Below are positions 51,144 to 60,047 of a DNA stretch of 64,000 nucleotides, in pieces; position 1 is the first letter of the stretch; each line of letters starts with the position of its first letter. A model generated the notes under the pieces. The model saw nothing but the letters and a program-made list of their open reading frames with translations, ran no database searches and was not told the origin of the DNA. Both the position numbers and the translations under genes were made by a program. This DNA is from Blastomonas sp. AAP53 (lineage in GTDB: Bacteria; Pseudomonadota; Alphaproteobacteria; Sphingomonadales; Sphingomonadaceae), in assembly GCF_000331245.1 (NCBI RefSeq), contig NZ_ANFZ01000008.1, positions 35,923-99,922 on the forward strand, in the 5' to 3' direction.

Positions 51144-51790
51144 GATTCATTCCTTCAGTTTGCTCCAGGCCGCGCCCATCGCAGCCTCGATGGCGAAAGG
51201 AGGGCAGGGGCTTGGACCTGTTGCACCCTAAGGGCCGAAACGTCAGTGAAGGACGCAAGGCCAGACGCCTTTCTTGTTTCGCGAGGAATGGGCGGTACGC
51301 CCAGAGGAAGAAAGGCGGCGCAGGCAGCGTTGCAGCAAAGGCCAAGAGGCAACGCCGACCTCTGCCAACCAAAGCCTTGCACGAGGCAGCTTGGGGGCTT
51401 TGCGGTAAGATGAAGGGCTATGGAGCATTGGACATGCGGTCACTGCCCAGAAAGCTCATGCCGAACATCAATGGGAAATGCGCATGCACAGCTATCAGGC
51501 TTAGGACGGCACCCATCGATCGGCATCACGCAATTGCATGAGCACTGCTGCAAGAAATGCGGCGGTTCTGTCTTGATCTGTACCCAAGGGCAACGACACC
51601 GGGCGCAGAGTGAGGCGTCTGGAGAAAGCTGATAACCCTTCCGGATGCCTGGCGCACGCGCCCACCGACTTCTGCGGGCGCCAGCACACGCTATCAGATC
51701 GGGAGAAACTGCGCTTCAGTTGCCTTCGAATTGATAGCTATTGGCACCCCATTCAGGGTAGCGATCGCTACTCAAAAAAGCGTTGGTCTG
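51144..51790. other. 647-base gap left of the second cargo
   Basis: Several frames on both strands, none with recognisable protein character or good ribosome site. It may hold decayed genes at the junction between the conjugation module and the second cargo block. A perfect 14-bp palindrome (51758-51771) stands near its right end. Confidence 0.5.
51758..51771. repeat. Perfect palindrome GTAGCGATCGCTAC
   Basis: It lies 20 bases past the TetR stop. No T-run follows in the direction of transcription, so it is not a standard terminator. It might be a protein-binding site or a marker of the cargo boundary. Confidence 0.4.
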
Positions 51791-52522
51791 TCAGAGGTTC
51801 TGTGTGGCGTGTACTTCCGGATCATTGGCCGCATGCGCCGTGGGCGCGCGCGATAATGCTACATCGCGTGCATAGAGCGTGACCATGGTCGATGCCTCCA
51901 GGGTCAGCAGCTCTGCCAGTTCCGGTTCGTCATGGATCAGCTCGTTGACCGCGCCGATGACCACGGCGGACATCAGGCTGGCGGCGCGTACACGGCGAGG
52001 GTCTACCTTGGGGTAATCCTTGACCATGCGTTGCAACGCGGCATCAGCAGCGATGCGAACCGCTTCGCAGTGCACGTCGCGCAAAACCGGAACGGCGCGC
52101 ATGGCGCGGTAGATCCACGCGCCACCGGGCCTGGCTTCGACAACCTTTCGGACCTCGTGCATCACCTTGGCCCTGTGCTGGATCTCGTCCTTCAGATCTC
52201 CTCCAATGGGGTAATGGTCACTCAGCATCGATTTTTGAATGACGGCAGCCTCGGCACTCAAAAGACGTCGTCCCATTTCACGTAATACCGCATATTTGTT
52301 GGGGAAATAGCGGTATAACGCGGGCGGCGTGAGGCCTGCCCGCTCGGCGATCATGTTGGTGGACAGTCTTTCGAAGCCGATCTCAGCCAATAGCTCGCCC
52401 GTCGTTTCGATGATAAGCTCGTAGGTCGCGCGCGCGCGGTCCTGTGATGGTTTAGCTTTGGGGTCGAGTACGACCTCGCGTTTGCTCACCGACACTGCAA
52501 CATCTCCCTGCGATCTGGTCAT
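51791..52522 (-). CDS. TetR family transcriptional regulator
   Basis: 243 residues from the ATG at 52522; the frame is open to 52606. The N-terminal helix-turn-helix is clear (ELLAEIGFERLSTNMIAERAGLTPPALYRYFPNKYAVLREM). The C-terminal ligand domain is typical in length. It is downstream of, and read in the same direction as, the DprE2-like gene across a 295-base gap with AT-rich promoter-like DNA. It could control the pentose-lipid cluster, a distant gene, or only itself; no operator is evident. Confidence 0.88.
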   Translation of the reverse strand: MTRSQGDVAVSVSKREVVLDPKAKPSQDRARATYELIIETTGELLAEIGFERLSTNMIAERAGLTPPALYRYFPNKYAVLREMGRRLLSAEAAVIQKSMLSDHYPIGGDLKDEIQHRAKVMHEVRKVVEARPGGAWIYRAMRAVPVLRDVHCEAVRIAADAALQRMVKDYPKVDPRRVRAASLMSAVVIGAVNELIHDEPELAELLTLEASTMVTLYARDVALSRAPTAHAANDPEVHATQNL

Positions 52523-52817
52523 GCATCTGCGTGCACGTGCAAAATTTTCACCCTGATATGGGGAAATGTCGAGATAGGCCAGAAGCATCCCATTGCTCAA
52601 CCGCAAAAAATACTAGTCTGGACTATTGCATAGCCATGCCACCCAAGATCTGATCCAACATGTGAACGCTATTCATTACAATAGGGTGTGTAGCGCATAG
52701 GATGAGGAAAATTTACTCAAGGCCTGAAGCGACGATGCTGTCCTGGCATTGGAATACTCCTAAATTGCCGCGGGCTGGCCATGAAACCGACAAGCGTTTA
52801 GGGGCGTGCAGGCTCGC

Positions 52818-53546
52818 TCAGAGCGAGAGCTTCTTGAAGATCGGCTCGGGAATGGCGCGAACGACCGCCATCACCAACCGCCAGCGGCCTAGCGTGTAGA
52901 TGACGTCGGATTTCTTGCCCTGCGCCTTGATGATCGCGCTGGCGACCTGCTCGGGTTCGGCGGTCATCACCGGCGAGAGCTTCATGCCTGCGGTCATCTG
53001 GGTGCGAACGAAGCCGGGCTTGACCGTCATCACGTGCAGGCCGGTCTTGGCGTGCGCATTGCGCAGGCCCGAAAGGAACGCGGTGAAGCCCGCCTTGGCC
53101 GATCCGTAGACGAAGTTCGATGCGCGCCCCCGGTCACCCGCGACCGAGCTGATGCCGATGATGCAGGCATCGGGCACCTTCCCCATGCGGCGCGCGGCGG
53201 CGAGCAGGTACCGCGAGGGACCGTTATAGTTGCTGTCCATCACCTTTTGCGCGGCGGCGTCATCGGCAGCCGATTCGACCTGGTCGCCGAGCAATCCGGC
53301 GACCATCACCACCGTGCCCGGCACCACGCCCAGCGAATCGAAAAAGGCGTCTGGCTGACCGTCGATGATATCGACGCTGACCGCGCGTACCTTTGCGCCC
53401 GAGCGTAAGCCCAGATCGGTCGCATCGGCGCTGACGTCACCGCGTGCGGCCAGAATGACCTCGCAGCCCTGGGCGGCATAGGCCTTGGCGAGTGCGCGAC
53501 CGATATCGGAACGGGCGCCCATGATCAGGACGGGAGATGCGAGCAT
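52818..53546 (-). CDS. SDR oxidoreductase, DprE2-like
   Basis: A 242-residue short-chain dehydrogenase starting two bases after the stop of the FAD-oxidase gene. It has the NAD-binding pattern PVLIMGARSDIGRALA, the active-site set ISSVAGDRGRASNFVYGSAKAGF (Ser, Tyr, Lys) and a C-terminal hydrophobic stretch. Together with the upstream FAD enzyme it would carry out the 2'-epimerisation of polyprenylphosphoryl-ribose: DprE1 oxidises to the keto form and DprE2 reduces to arabinose. The pairing, spacing and family fit; substrate identity is inferred. Confidence 0.88.
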   Translation of the reverse strand: MLASPVLIMGARSDIGRALAKAYAAQGCEVILAARGDVSADATDLGLRSGAKVRAVSVDIIDGQPDAFFDSLGVVPGTVVMVAGLLGDQVESAADDAAAQKVMDSNYNGPSRYLLAAARRMGKVPDACIIGISSVAGDRGRASNFVYGSAKAGFTAFLSGLRNAHAKTGLHVMTVKPGFVRTQMTAGMKLSPVMTAEPEQVASAIIKAQGKKSDVIYTLGRWRLVMAVVRAIPEPIFKKLSL

Positions 53547-53548
53547 GT

Positions 53549-54883
53549 TCAAAGACCCAATCGTTGCGAGAGCAGTGAGGAAAAGCGGGAGTCGAGGCCG
53601 TATTGCGCACGCAGATTGCGAAATTCCTGCAGCCGCGGATAGCCGCTGGCAAACATCTGCGGCGACACCCGCGCATCCTTGGTGAGGTAGATGCGCCCGC
53701 CATGATCGGCGGTGATCGCGTCGAGCCGCTCGAGCAGCGCCAGGTTGGCAGGCGTCGCCGGGAAATCCAGCGCCAGCGTATAGCCTTCCATCGGGAAGCT
53801 GAGCATGCCGAACGACGCCGGTCCCATGCGCTTCAACACCGCAAGGAACGATCCGGCCCCGGCAGCGGAAATCGCCTCGATCAACAGGCGCATGCCCTTT
53901 TCGCTCGTGGCCAGCGGCAGCACCGACTGGTATTGAACAAAGCCCCGGCGGCCATAGATGCGGTTCCAGTCGAACAGGGCGTCGAGCGGATAGAAATAGG
54001 GGTCGAGATTGACCACCGCGTCGCCGGGCCGCTGCATCGCGTAATAGAGATGGTTGAACATCTTCACGTTGAAGCCGCTGAGCGCGAAGCCGGGAAAGTC
54101 GATCGGCACCGATTTGGGCTTGCGCACCGGACGCGCCAGCGGGGCAGCGCGGCGTTGGTCGTCCAGCTCTGTAACCTTGGCATGCTCGCCCAGCAGGATT
54201 GCCGACCGGCCCAGGCTCTTGCCGGTGGCCATGCAGTCGATCCACGCGACCGAATAGGTCGACCCGTGCGATTGCTCGAACACGGCGAGCGCCTGTTCGA
54301 GGTCGGGCACGCGGATGGTGCGCTGTCGCATATAGGCGCTCTCGATCTTCCGCATGCGGAAAGATGCGCGCACGATGATGCCGGTCAGCCCCATGCCGCC
54401 GCAGGTCGCGGCAAACAGATCGGTGTTTGCCGTGGGCGAGCAGCGCAGCACGCGGCCATCGCCCAGGTCGAGATCGAACCAGTCGACATGCTCGCAGAAC
54501 GAGCCTGCGACATGGTGGTTCTTGCCGTGCACGTCGCTGGCAATCATACCGCCGATGGTGACCATGCGCGTGCCTGGCGTCACAGGCGCAAACCAGCCGC
54601 GCGGCACGAACGCTGCGACCAGGTCGGAGAGCAGCACGCCGGCCTCGCACTCCAGCGTCCCGGTCGCCTCATCAAATGCGATCAACCGGTCGAGCCGGCG
54701 CATGTCGATAGTGGCACTGGGGTTCATGCTGGCATCGCCATAGGAGCGGCCATTGCCGCGCGCGATGCTGGTGCTGAGCGGCAGGACCGTGTCGTGCAGT
54801 CCTTGCGGTGTCGTCGGCTGCCACACCTTGCACTCGCGCACCGGATAACGGCCCCAGCCGGACAGTAATGCGTGATAAGGCAT
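53549..54883 (-). CDS. FAD-linked oxidase, DprE1-like
   Basis: A 444-residue flavoprotein of the vanillyl-alcohol-oxidase fold, close in length to mycobacterial DprE1 (about 460 aa). Visible family motifs are SGWGRYPVRE, ARGNGRSYGDASM, the FAD block PVTPGTRMVTIGGMIASDVHGKNHH with the His of the conserved GKNHH stretch, and TCGGMGLTGIIV. DprE1 oxidises decaprenylphosphoryl-ribose to the keto intermediate. A SPQMFASGYPRLQEFRN stretch ends the substrate domain. The gene adjoins the DprE2-like reductase by two bases. The alphaproteobacterial homologues are less studied, so the sugar is uncertain. Confidence 0.9.
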   Translation of the reverse strand: MPYHALLSGWGRYPVRECKVWQPTTPQGLHDTVLPLSTSIARGNGRSYGDASMNPSATIDMRRLDRLIAFDEATGTLECEAGVLLSDLVAAFVPRGWFAPVTPGTRMVTIGGMIASDVHGKNHHVAGSFCEHVDWFDLDLGDGRVLRCSPTANTDLFAATCGGMGLTGIIVRASFRMRKIESAYMRQRTIRVPDLEQALAVFEQSHGSTYSVAWIDCMATGKSLGRSAILLGEHAKVTELDDQRRAAPLARPVRKPKSVPIDFPGFALSGFNVKMFNHLYYAMQRPGDAVVNLDPYFYPLDALFDWNRIYGRRGFVQYQSVLPLATSEKGMRLLIEAISAAGAGSFLAVLKRMGPASFGMLSFPMEGYTLALDFPATPANLALLERLDAITADHGGRIYLTKDARVSPQMFASGYPRLQEFRNLRAQYGLDSRFSSLLSQRLGL

Positions 54884-54932
54884 CAGTCGCAGCTAGCGTT
54901 GCTGCCGGCATTGGAAAGGCACGACTGCGCCA

Positions 54933-55340
54933 TCAGGCTGGCTTTTGCTGCGTGAACACATAGCGCCGATCAAGTCGATATTTGACGACATAGCCGATTA
55001 TCAGCCCGGTAACGGCGCCGGCCTCGCGCGCCATATGCGTCTGCCAGGTCAGCCAGGCTAGGGTTTCGGCGCCCCAGAAGATCAGTGTGGTCACGATGCC
55101 GGTGGCTGCGTAAAGCCCGAAGGTCCCTGCCTCCCCTGCGCGGGCGTGCCTGGCTCCTGTGAAAATCCAGGTCCTGTCGAGTGCGTATTTGACCACGAGG
55201 CCGATGATCGTGCCGCTCGCCAGGGCGAACAGATAGGCATCAGGAAGCATCGTCAGCAGCGCTCGCTGGGTCGCCAGGTTGGCCAGGATCGCGATGGCCG
55301 CAAATCCCCCATAGGCAAGCACCAGCGTTAAGCCCGTCAC
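54933..55340 (-). CDS. GtrA-like flippase protein
   Basis: 135 residues from a GTG at 55340 that overlaps the stop of the HAD-UbiA gene (GTGA); the frame is open to 55388. Four hydrophobic helices and the GtrA end pattern (TGLIIGYVVKYRLDRRYVF, with the repeated KYALDRTWIFTG) are visible. GtrA proteins are small inner-membrane transporters of undecaprenyl- or decaprenyl-linked sugars. Here it would flip the polyprenyl-phosphate pentose made by its neighbours to the periplasmic side. Confidence 0.9.
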   Translation of the reverse strand: MTGLTLVLAYGGFAAIAILANLATQRALLTMLPDAYLFALASGTIIGLVVKYALDRTWIFTGARHARAGEAGTFGLYAATGIVTTLIFWGAETLAWLTWQTHMAREAGAVTGLIIGYVVKYRLDRRYVFTQQKPA

Positions 55341-56779
55341 GGTAACGTCCCTGCCATCGCCAAAAGCCCTACGAGCATCACGCAGCACAGGCTCGTCCGG
55401 TCGCGCATGGCAAACACCACGGGGTCATCGTGCATCTGGCCACGATGGGTCAGGAGCGCGATCCGGTTGGTCCAGAACAGCAGGACGAGGCATACGCCCC
55501 ACAGAACTTCGGGATGATGGTAGAGCTGCTGGACCGGATCCGAATTTGCATAGAGGGCCAGGACCAGGATCGAAATCAGGCCAGATGACACCATGATGTT
55601 GGCGACAATGCTGCGGTCATCGATATGGTAGCCTCTGCCTGCAGCCATCATACGCCCGGCAGCTGCCCCATCGACGAGTTCGGCATAGCGTTTCACTGCC
55701 GCCAGCGAGAAAAAGAAGAATATCGCAAACGCCAGCAGCCAGAGCGACGAAGCCACACCGGTTGCGGCGCTGCCTGCCAGGATGCGCAGTGTATAGAGCG
55801 AGGCGAGCGCGCAGATATCGATTATGGCAATCCGCTTGAGCTTCAGCGAATACAGGACTGTCAGCACCGTGTAGACCAGCTGGACCGCAAACAGCTCCAG
55901 CCCGCCCACCAGCGCCACAAGCGCTCCCGATATCCCGAGCGCTGGGATCATCCAAGTGCCGTGAACCAGCCGGATACGCCCCGAAGCGAAGGGTCGCTGG
56001 CATTTGCGCGGGTGAGCGCGATCCGCAGAAAGATCGAGAAGATCGTTGAGGATGTAAGTAGCCGACGCCAAAAGGCTGAAGGCGACAAAGGCGAGGATCG
56101 CCTGCAGTGCAGTGACGAGATTGAGCTGATGCGCGGCCAGCATCGGCAGGAAGACCAGCACATTCTTGAGCCACTGGTGCGGGCGCATGGCCTCCAGGTA
56201 ATCGCCCAGTCGCGCCTTGCGGGCAGGCAGATGGACGGCGTCGGCGACCAGTGCCTCCACCTTGGCCTGGAAGGCCTTGCTGGAATTGATGGTGATGGCG
56301 CCGGCGGCTCCTTCCCAGATAAGAAGGTCCGCAGGCGCATCGCCGATATAGCTATAGCCTCCATGGCCGAAGGTTTCGTCCAGAAACCGGGCCTTCTCGG
56401 TGCCGGTAAGGTTGGTGCCACCGGACGAGCCATGCGCTGCATCAAAGATCCCAAGGTGGCGGGCAACGGCATCGGCCATCTGTTGCGTTGCGCCGGTGAC
56501 TAGCGCGACACGGCCACCGCGTGTCCGCCATTGCGCGATCACCTCTAGAACTTGCGGGTTGTAGGGAAGCCTGGCTGGATCGATGGCGCTGATCTCGCCG
56601 AGCTTCTGCTTGAGCGCCAGCCTGCCCTGAGCCAGGGTCTTTACGGCCTCGATCGGCGTCTGCCATCTGACCGACCAGGCCAGCCAGAAGTTCTCCAGCA
56701 GCGTATCGGTGCGGATCAGGGTATCGTCGAGGTCCACGACGAGCGTCAGTCTGGCTGGATTCCAGTTGGCAATGCTCAT
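55337..56779 (-). CDS. HAD hydrolase-UbiA prenyltransferase fusion (DPPR synthase-like)
   Basis: A 480-residue fusion. Residues of about 8-190 are a HAD-type phosphatase (VVDLDDTLIRTD with the Asp nucleophile, then VTGATQQ, and GDAPADLLIWEGA). Residues of about 200-480 are a polytopic UbiA prenyltransferase with its first Asp-rich motif (NDLLDLSADRAHPRKCQRPFASG). In mycobacteria the UbiA protein Rv3806c joins phosphoribosyl pyrophosphate to decaprenyl phosphate, and a phosphatase removes the 5'-phosphate. This fusion would combine the two. It is upstream of, and coupled to, gtrA, then DprE1 and DprE2, in one minus-strand operon. Confidence 0.9.
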   Translation of the reverse strand: MSIANWNPARLTLVVDLDDTLIRTDTLLENFWLAWSVRWQTPIEAVKTLAQGRLALKQKLGEISAIDPARLPYNPQVLEVIAQWRTRGGRVALVTGATQQMADAVARHLGIFDAAHGSSGGTNLTGTEKARFLDETFGHGGYSYIGDAPADLLIWEGAAGAITINSSKAFQAKVEALVADAVHLPARKARLGDYLEAMRPHQWLKNVLVFLPMLAAHQLNLVTALQAILAFVAFSLLASATYILNDLLDLSADRAHPRKCQRPFASGRIRLVHGTWMIPALGISGALVALVGGLELFAVQLVYTVLTVLYSLKLKRIAIIDICALASLYTLRILAGSAATGVASSLWLLAFAIFFFFSLAAVKRYAELVDGAAAGRMMAAGRGYHIDDRSIVANIMVSSGLISILVLALYANSDPVQQLYHHPEVLWGVCLVLLFWTNRIALLTHRGQMHDDPVVFAMRDRTSLCCVMLVGLLAMAGTLP

Positions 56780-57007
56780 CTTTACTCTCTTGCTTGTGCA
56801 AGCTTTGGCCTGACCGGCCTCCCTGCGAAGGACTACATGTGCGGATGCTTCAATAAGGTTAATAACTTCCTGCGCAGCGCGGTTTGAGCGCCCGGATCTT
56901 TAAGAATGGATACGGCATGTTGGGCACCGAGCCAACAAGGTATCCGCCAGCAGCCGGCATCCTGGGCTGCCATCCGTTCGATACTTTTGCTGACGGCGTG
57001 CGCCAGG

Positions 57008-57925
57008 TCATTCGAGTGACCAGACAACGATGCCCATCTTGCGTGCCTTGTCGACCAGATTGGCATTGATGCCGTTGCCGGGACACGCCACGACGGCTTT
57101 GGGAAGTGCCTCGAGCATCGTATCGTTTCTGCGAAATGGGGCTGCTTTCTGGAAGCGGTCCCAGTCAGGCCGGAACGGAATGTGGACGATCTTGCGATTG
57201 CGCGCCCAAAGCGTCGCGATATGTTCGCCGCCTGTGGGGTTTCCTCCGTGGAACAGGACCATATCGGGATATTTTGCCAGAACCTTGTCGAGAGCTGCCC
57301 AGATCTTGCGGTGATCATCATAGGCCGGTCCTGCGGTAAAGGCGATGCGGGTGCCTGTCGGAAGGAGCGGTTCGGTTTCTGACCTGCGCTTCGCAGCAAG
57401 GAAGTCCCGGCTTTCGATCATGGTGGCGGTCAAGGTCCGGTGGTTGACAAGTGATCCGGTTCTGGGCGTCCAGGCTTTACGGAAATGGGTTTCGAACTGG
57501 TCGGATGCCGCCTCGCGCAGAAATTCGAGAGTGTTCCGCCGCTCGATCAGGGAAATGCCTTCGCAGACCAATCGTTCAAGTTCGACCGATCTTACCTCCG
57601 AGCCGTCCTGTTCACGCTGTCCACGCTTCTGGGCATCTTCGTTGTCGTCGAGTTCGCGCTGGACTCGGCCTTGTGCCCGGTGGAACAGGTTGGTGAGCTG
57701 CCAGCACAGATCTTCAAGGTCGGGCTCGAGCCTGGTGTCGATCAGGGTCGCGATCAGCGCATCGAACATGTCTGCGATTGCGGCGTTGGCCAACCGGTCA
57801 TCGGGCAGGGGCCTGGGATCAGCCTCGTCGGAAAAGGGCCTGTAACCGAACAGGGCTAGCTCGTCGAGCAGATGTCCGGTGGGAGATAGCTCGCTACCGG
57901 GTTCTGAATGGTGTGGATCGATCAT
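57008..57925 (-). CDS. DUF2493 domain protein of the ICE
   Basis: 305 residues from the ATG at 57925, which has AAAGGA upstream; an ATG at 57943 is an alternative. The N-terminal half is helical and acidic (RAQGRVQRELDDNEDAQKRGQREQD). The C-terminal part (about 190-305) has the DUF2493/SLOG-like Rossmann pattern: TRIAFTAGPAYDDHRKIWAALDKVLAKYPDMVLFHGGNPTGGEHIATLWARNR and CPGNGINANLVDKARKMGIVVWSLE. SLOG domains bind nucleotides or nucleotide signals. The family recurs beside the toprim and ParB genes of proteobacterial plasmids; no function is proven. Confidence 0.85.
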   Translation of the reverse strand: MIDPHHSEPGSELSPTGHLLDELALFGYRPFSDEADPRPLPDDRLANAAIADMFDALIATLIDTRLEPDLEDLCWQLTNLFHRAQGRVQRELDDNEDAQKRGQREQDGSEVRSVELERLVCEGISLIERRNTLEFLREAASDQFETHFRKAWTPRTGSLVNHRTLTATMIESRDFLAAKRRSETEPLLPTGTRIAFTAGPAYDDHRKIWAALDKVLAKYPDMVLFHGGNPTGGEHIATLWARNRKIVHIPFRPDWDRFQKAAPFRRNDTMLEALPKAVVACPGNGINANLVDKARKMGIVVWSLE

Positions 57926-58285
57926 GGTCTGGTCCTTTGCCATGTGCGCCGGGCGCCCTGCCCGGCCTTCCGGCGATCCCCCGGACCGGTAAGGGGGGTG
58001 GGCGCATCCTGTGGCAGCTGTCCAGCTGTGCAACACGAAGGACCGAAGCGCAGCGGAGGATGGCCAGGCGGCGGCTATTTTGTCTCGCGATGGAAAGGCG
58101 GGGATGAATGGGCCGTTTAACGCACATTCTTGCAAGCCGCCGGAAAATAGGCGGCGAATGGCCATTGCGCCCGAACCCCAGCCGGTCAACCGGATCGCCC
58201 CCGATGAAGGCCGGGCTGCCCTGCGCTTCTGGCAAGGATGCCAATCCATGCGCTTCACCCATGTAAAAATCCGGTGCTGCAAGCC
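57926..58285. other. Gap between DUF2493 and toprim genes
   Basis: 360 bases, upstream of the DUF2493 gene. It has a GC-rich, pyrimidine-biased stretch (about 57965-58005) but no gene of recognised type, no terminator and no repeat that I trust. Confidence 0.45.
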
Positions 58286-59335
58286 CTACCGGGGCCCAAA
58301 GCGCTCCACATCGTCGCAATGAAGCTGGCCGAGCACCCATCTGGCAAGTTCTGCAGGCCCTGCATCGATAAGATCGTCGTTGAAGTCGCCAAGTCGCGGC
58401 ATAAGCTGCATGATCTCGATCCCTGCGGACTGTGTTCGGCTGGTCAGTGTTGCAAATGCTGCGTCACCGGCAGAATCTCGGTCGCGTGCGACATAGAGGC
58501 GAACGGTTCCTGCCGGGAGAGACATCACGGAGAGGTGGTTTGCGGAGGTTGCGGCCTGAACCGGCAAGCCTGGGAGCGCTTCTCTGATCGAAAGCATCGT
58601 CTCGAGGCCTTCGCCTGCCATCAGGATGCCATTTGCGGTGCCAATCCGGATGGCCTGGCCTGCGATATGGCCCAGAGCCCTGCGAGGTGACGCGACCCTC
58701 GCCTTGGCGGTTCCGCTCCGATCAAGCCATGTGCGATGGGCACCTGTCTGGTAGCCGCGATCATCGGTCACCGCACATATGACAGCGGGATAAGCGCGGG
58801 CAACATTGCCATTGTCCTTGGCTGAGGCACGATAATAACAGTGGGGATGAAAGCGCAGCGCCTCCAGATTGTCCAGCTGCGTGATTCCGCGAGATCTCAG
58901 GTAGCGGGCCGCCAGGGTGCCGGTGATGGGTCGTGATGCTGCAAACAATCGTTGTGCCGCAGCCGATGAGGATGGCTGCAGCGCCAGGCCCGGTCGCTGG
59001 AAGCCCTGCGCTTTGAGGAAGGGCCTTGGCGTTCCGAGGAAACGTTCGGCTTCGTGGATGGCATCGCTGATACCGGCACAATGCTGGCTGAGATGGATAA
59101 GGTCGAGCAGATCGCCATGCTCGCCGGTCGCTGCATCGACCCAATTGCCGGCTTTGCCACGGTCGCTGTCGAGCAGGCGCACGTAGAGCGAGCGTCCCGG
59201 ATCGCCGGCAACATTGCCGACCATCCAGTAATGGCCTTCACGTCTGCCCGCAGGCAGATAGTGACGGCATACGGCCAGAGCATTTTGGGAAAGTTGCTGC
59301 GACACCATGGCAGCAAGGCTGGTTGTGCGTCTCAT
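58286..59335 (-). CDS. Toprim-domain protein (DUF7146-like)
   Basis: 349 residues from the ATG at 59335, with AGGCGG at eight bases. The N-terminal half resembles the DUF7146 plasmid primase-like region (GHYWMVGNVAGDPGRSLYVRLLDSDRGKAGNWVDAATGEHGDLLDLI). The C-terminal half is toprim: NGILMAGEGLETMLSIRE (the Glu motif) and VRLYVARDRDSAGDAAFATL (the D-x-D motif). It probably acts as a primase or nuclease on transferred DNA. It is a stable part of this maintenance block, which is shared by many sphingomonad plasmids and ICEs. Confidence 0.87.
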   Translation of the reverse strand: MRRTTSLAAMVSQQLSQNALAVCRHYLPAGRREGHYWMVGNVAGDPGRSLYVRLLDSDRGKAGNWVDAATGEHGDLLDLIHLSQHCAGISDAIHEAERFLGTPRPFLKAQGFQRPGLALQPSSSAAAQRLFAASRPITGTLAARYLRSRGITQLDNLEALRFHPHCYYRASAKDNGNVARAYPAVICAVTDDRGYQTGAHRTWLDRSGTAKARVASPRRALGHIAGQAIRIGTANGILMAGEGLETMLSIREALPGLPVQAATSANHLSVMSLPAGTVRLYVARDRDSAGDAAFATLTSRTQSAGIEIMQLMPRLGDFNDDLIDAGPAELARWVLGQLHCDDVERFGPR

Positions 59336-59762
59336 GAGACACCGCCTTTCGTGTTTGCGGGGCGCCGGGCCTCGCTGGGCGCAGGCCGAGCGACATGCTT
59401 GGCTAAAAGTTGCTCGTCGGCATGGATGATCAGTCGCGCGCAAGTGCGCGAAGATTGTATCGAAGGGCCAAGGGCGAGGCTATCGCTCGGGCCTTCGAAG
59501 ATCCTTTCCAGTCGCACGCTCTGCTTGGCTCCTCTCCAGCCAAAGGCAGCAGGCGTGAATGGCGAATGTGGCTTGCGCGCTTGGCGAAGGCCGTGCCTGG
59601 GTGACCTGTAGAATAGCGCGTCCTTGTTGTGAATCCAGTTGGGCTGACCTGAAGGCAAGCGGTGACATGCGGACGCCAGGCTGCGCCCACGAGAAGAGGA
59701 TTGTGCATGTGGAATTCCCTGCATGGGAGGGGCGGGAGACCGATTGGGCCCTTGGCCTGTGG
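59336..59762. other. Gap between toprim and DUF6117 genes
   Basis: 427 bases. Long overlapping frames run on both strands but none has a family or a ribosome site. It is upstream of the toprim gene and must hold its promoter unless it is read through from the ParB side. No hairpin with a T-run is evident. Confidence 0.45.
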
Positions 59763-59978
59763 TCAATCGGGAGGCAGATAATCCTCAAAGGGATTGCCAG
59801 GTGCGAGGTGGCCGAACGGGGTCATCATGTATGCGGTATCGGTGCGTCCAACGGCGCAAAGGACGTAGCGCGGCTCGCCAGTTCCCGTCGCAGTGCATTC
59901 CATCAAGGCAAGGTCGCCCTCCCGGGCGGCCCTGACGAGAGTGGCGAAATTGGTGCGGATATGTTGTGGAATGGCCAT
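59763..59978 (-). CDS. DUF6117 small protein
   Basis: A 71-residue protein with AAGGAG before its ATG. The pattern MAIPQHIRTNFATLVRAAREGDLALMECT, then GEPRYVLCAVGR and TPFGHLAPGNPFEDYLPP, is that of DUF6117, a small cytoplasmic family of alphaproteobacterial plasmids. It lies 69 bases downstream of the ParB-like gene, probably in the same unit. Function unknown. Confidence 0.88.
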   Translation of the reverse strand: MAIPQHIRTNFATLVRAAREGDLALMECTATGTGEPRYVLCAVGRTDTAYMMTPFGHLAPGNPFEDYLPPD

Positions 59979-60047
59979 GAGCCGGCTCCTTCAGGACAAT
60001 GAGGTTGAGATATGGCGGGGCAGCCGCAGGCCGCCCCGCGTTTGGCG

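Noticed and set aside
51758..51771. Palindrome after TetR as a rho-independent terminator
   Set aside because: The A-run is on the gene side of the stem, so no U-run would follow the hairpin in the transcript.
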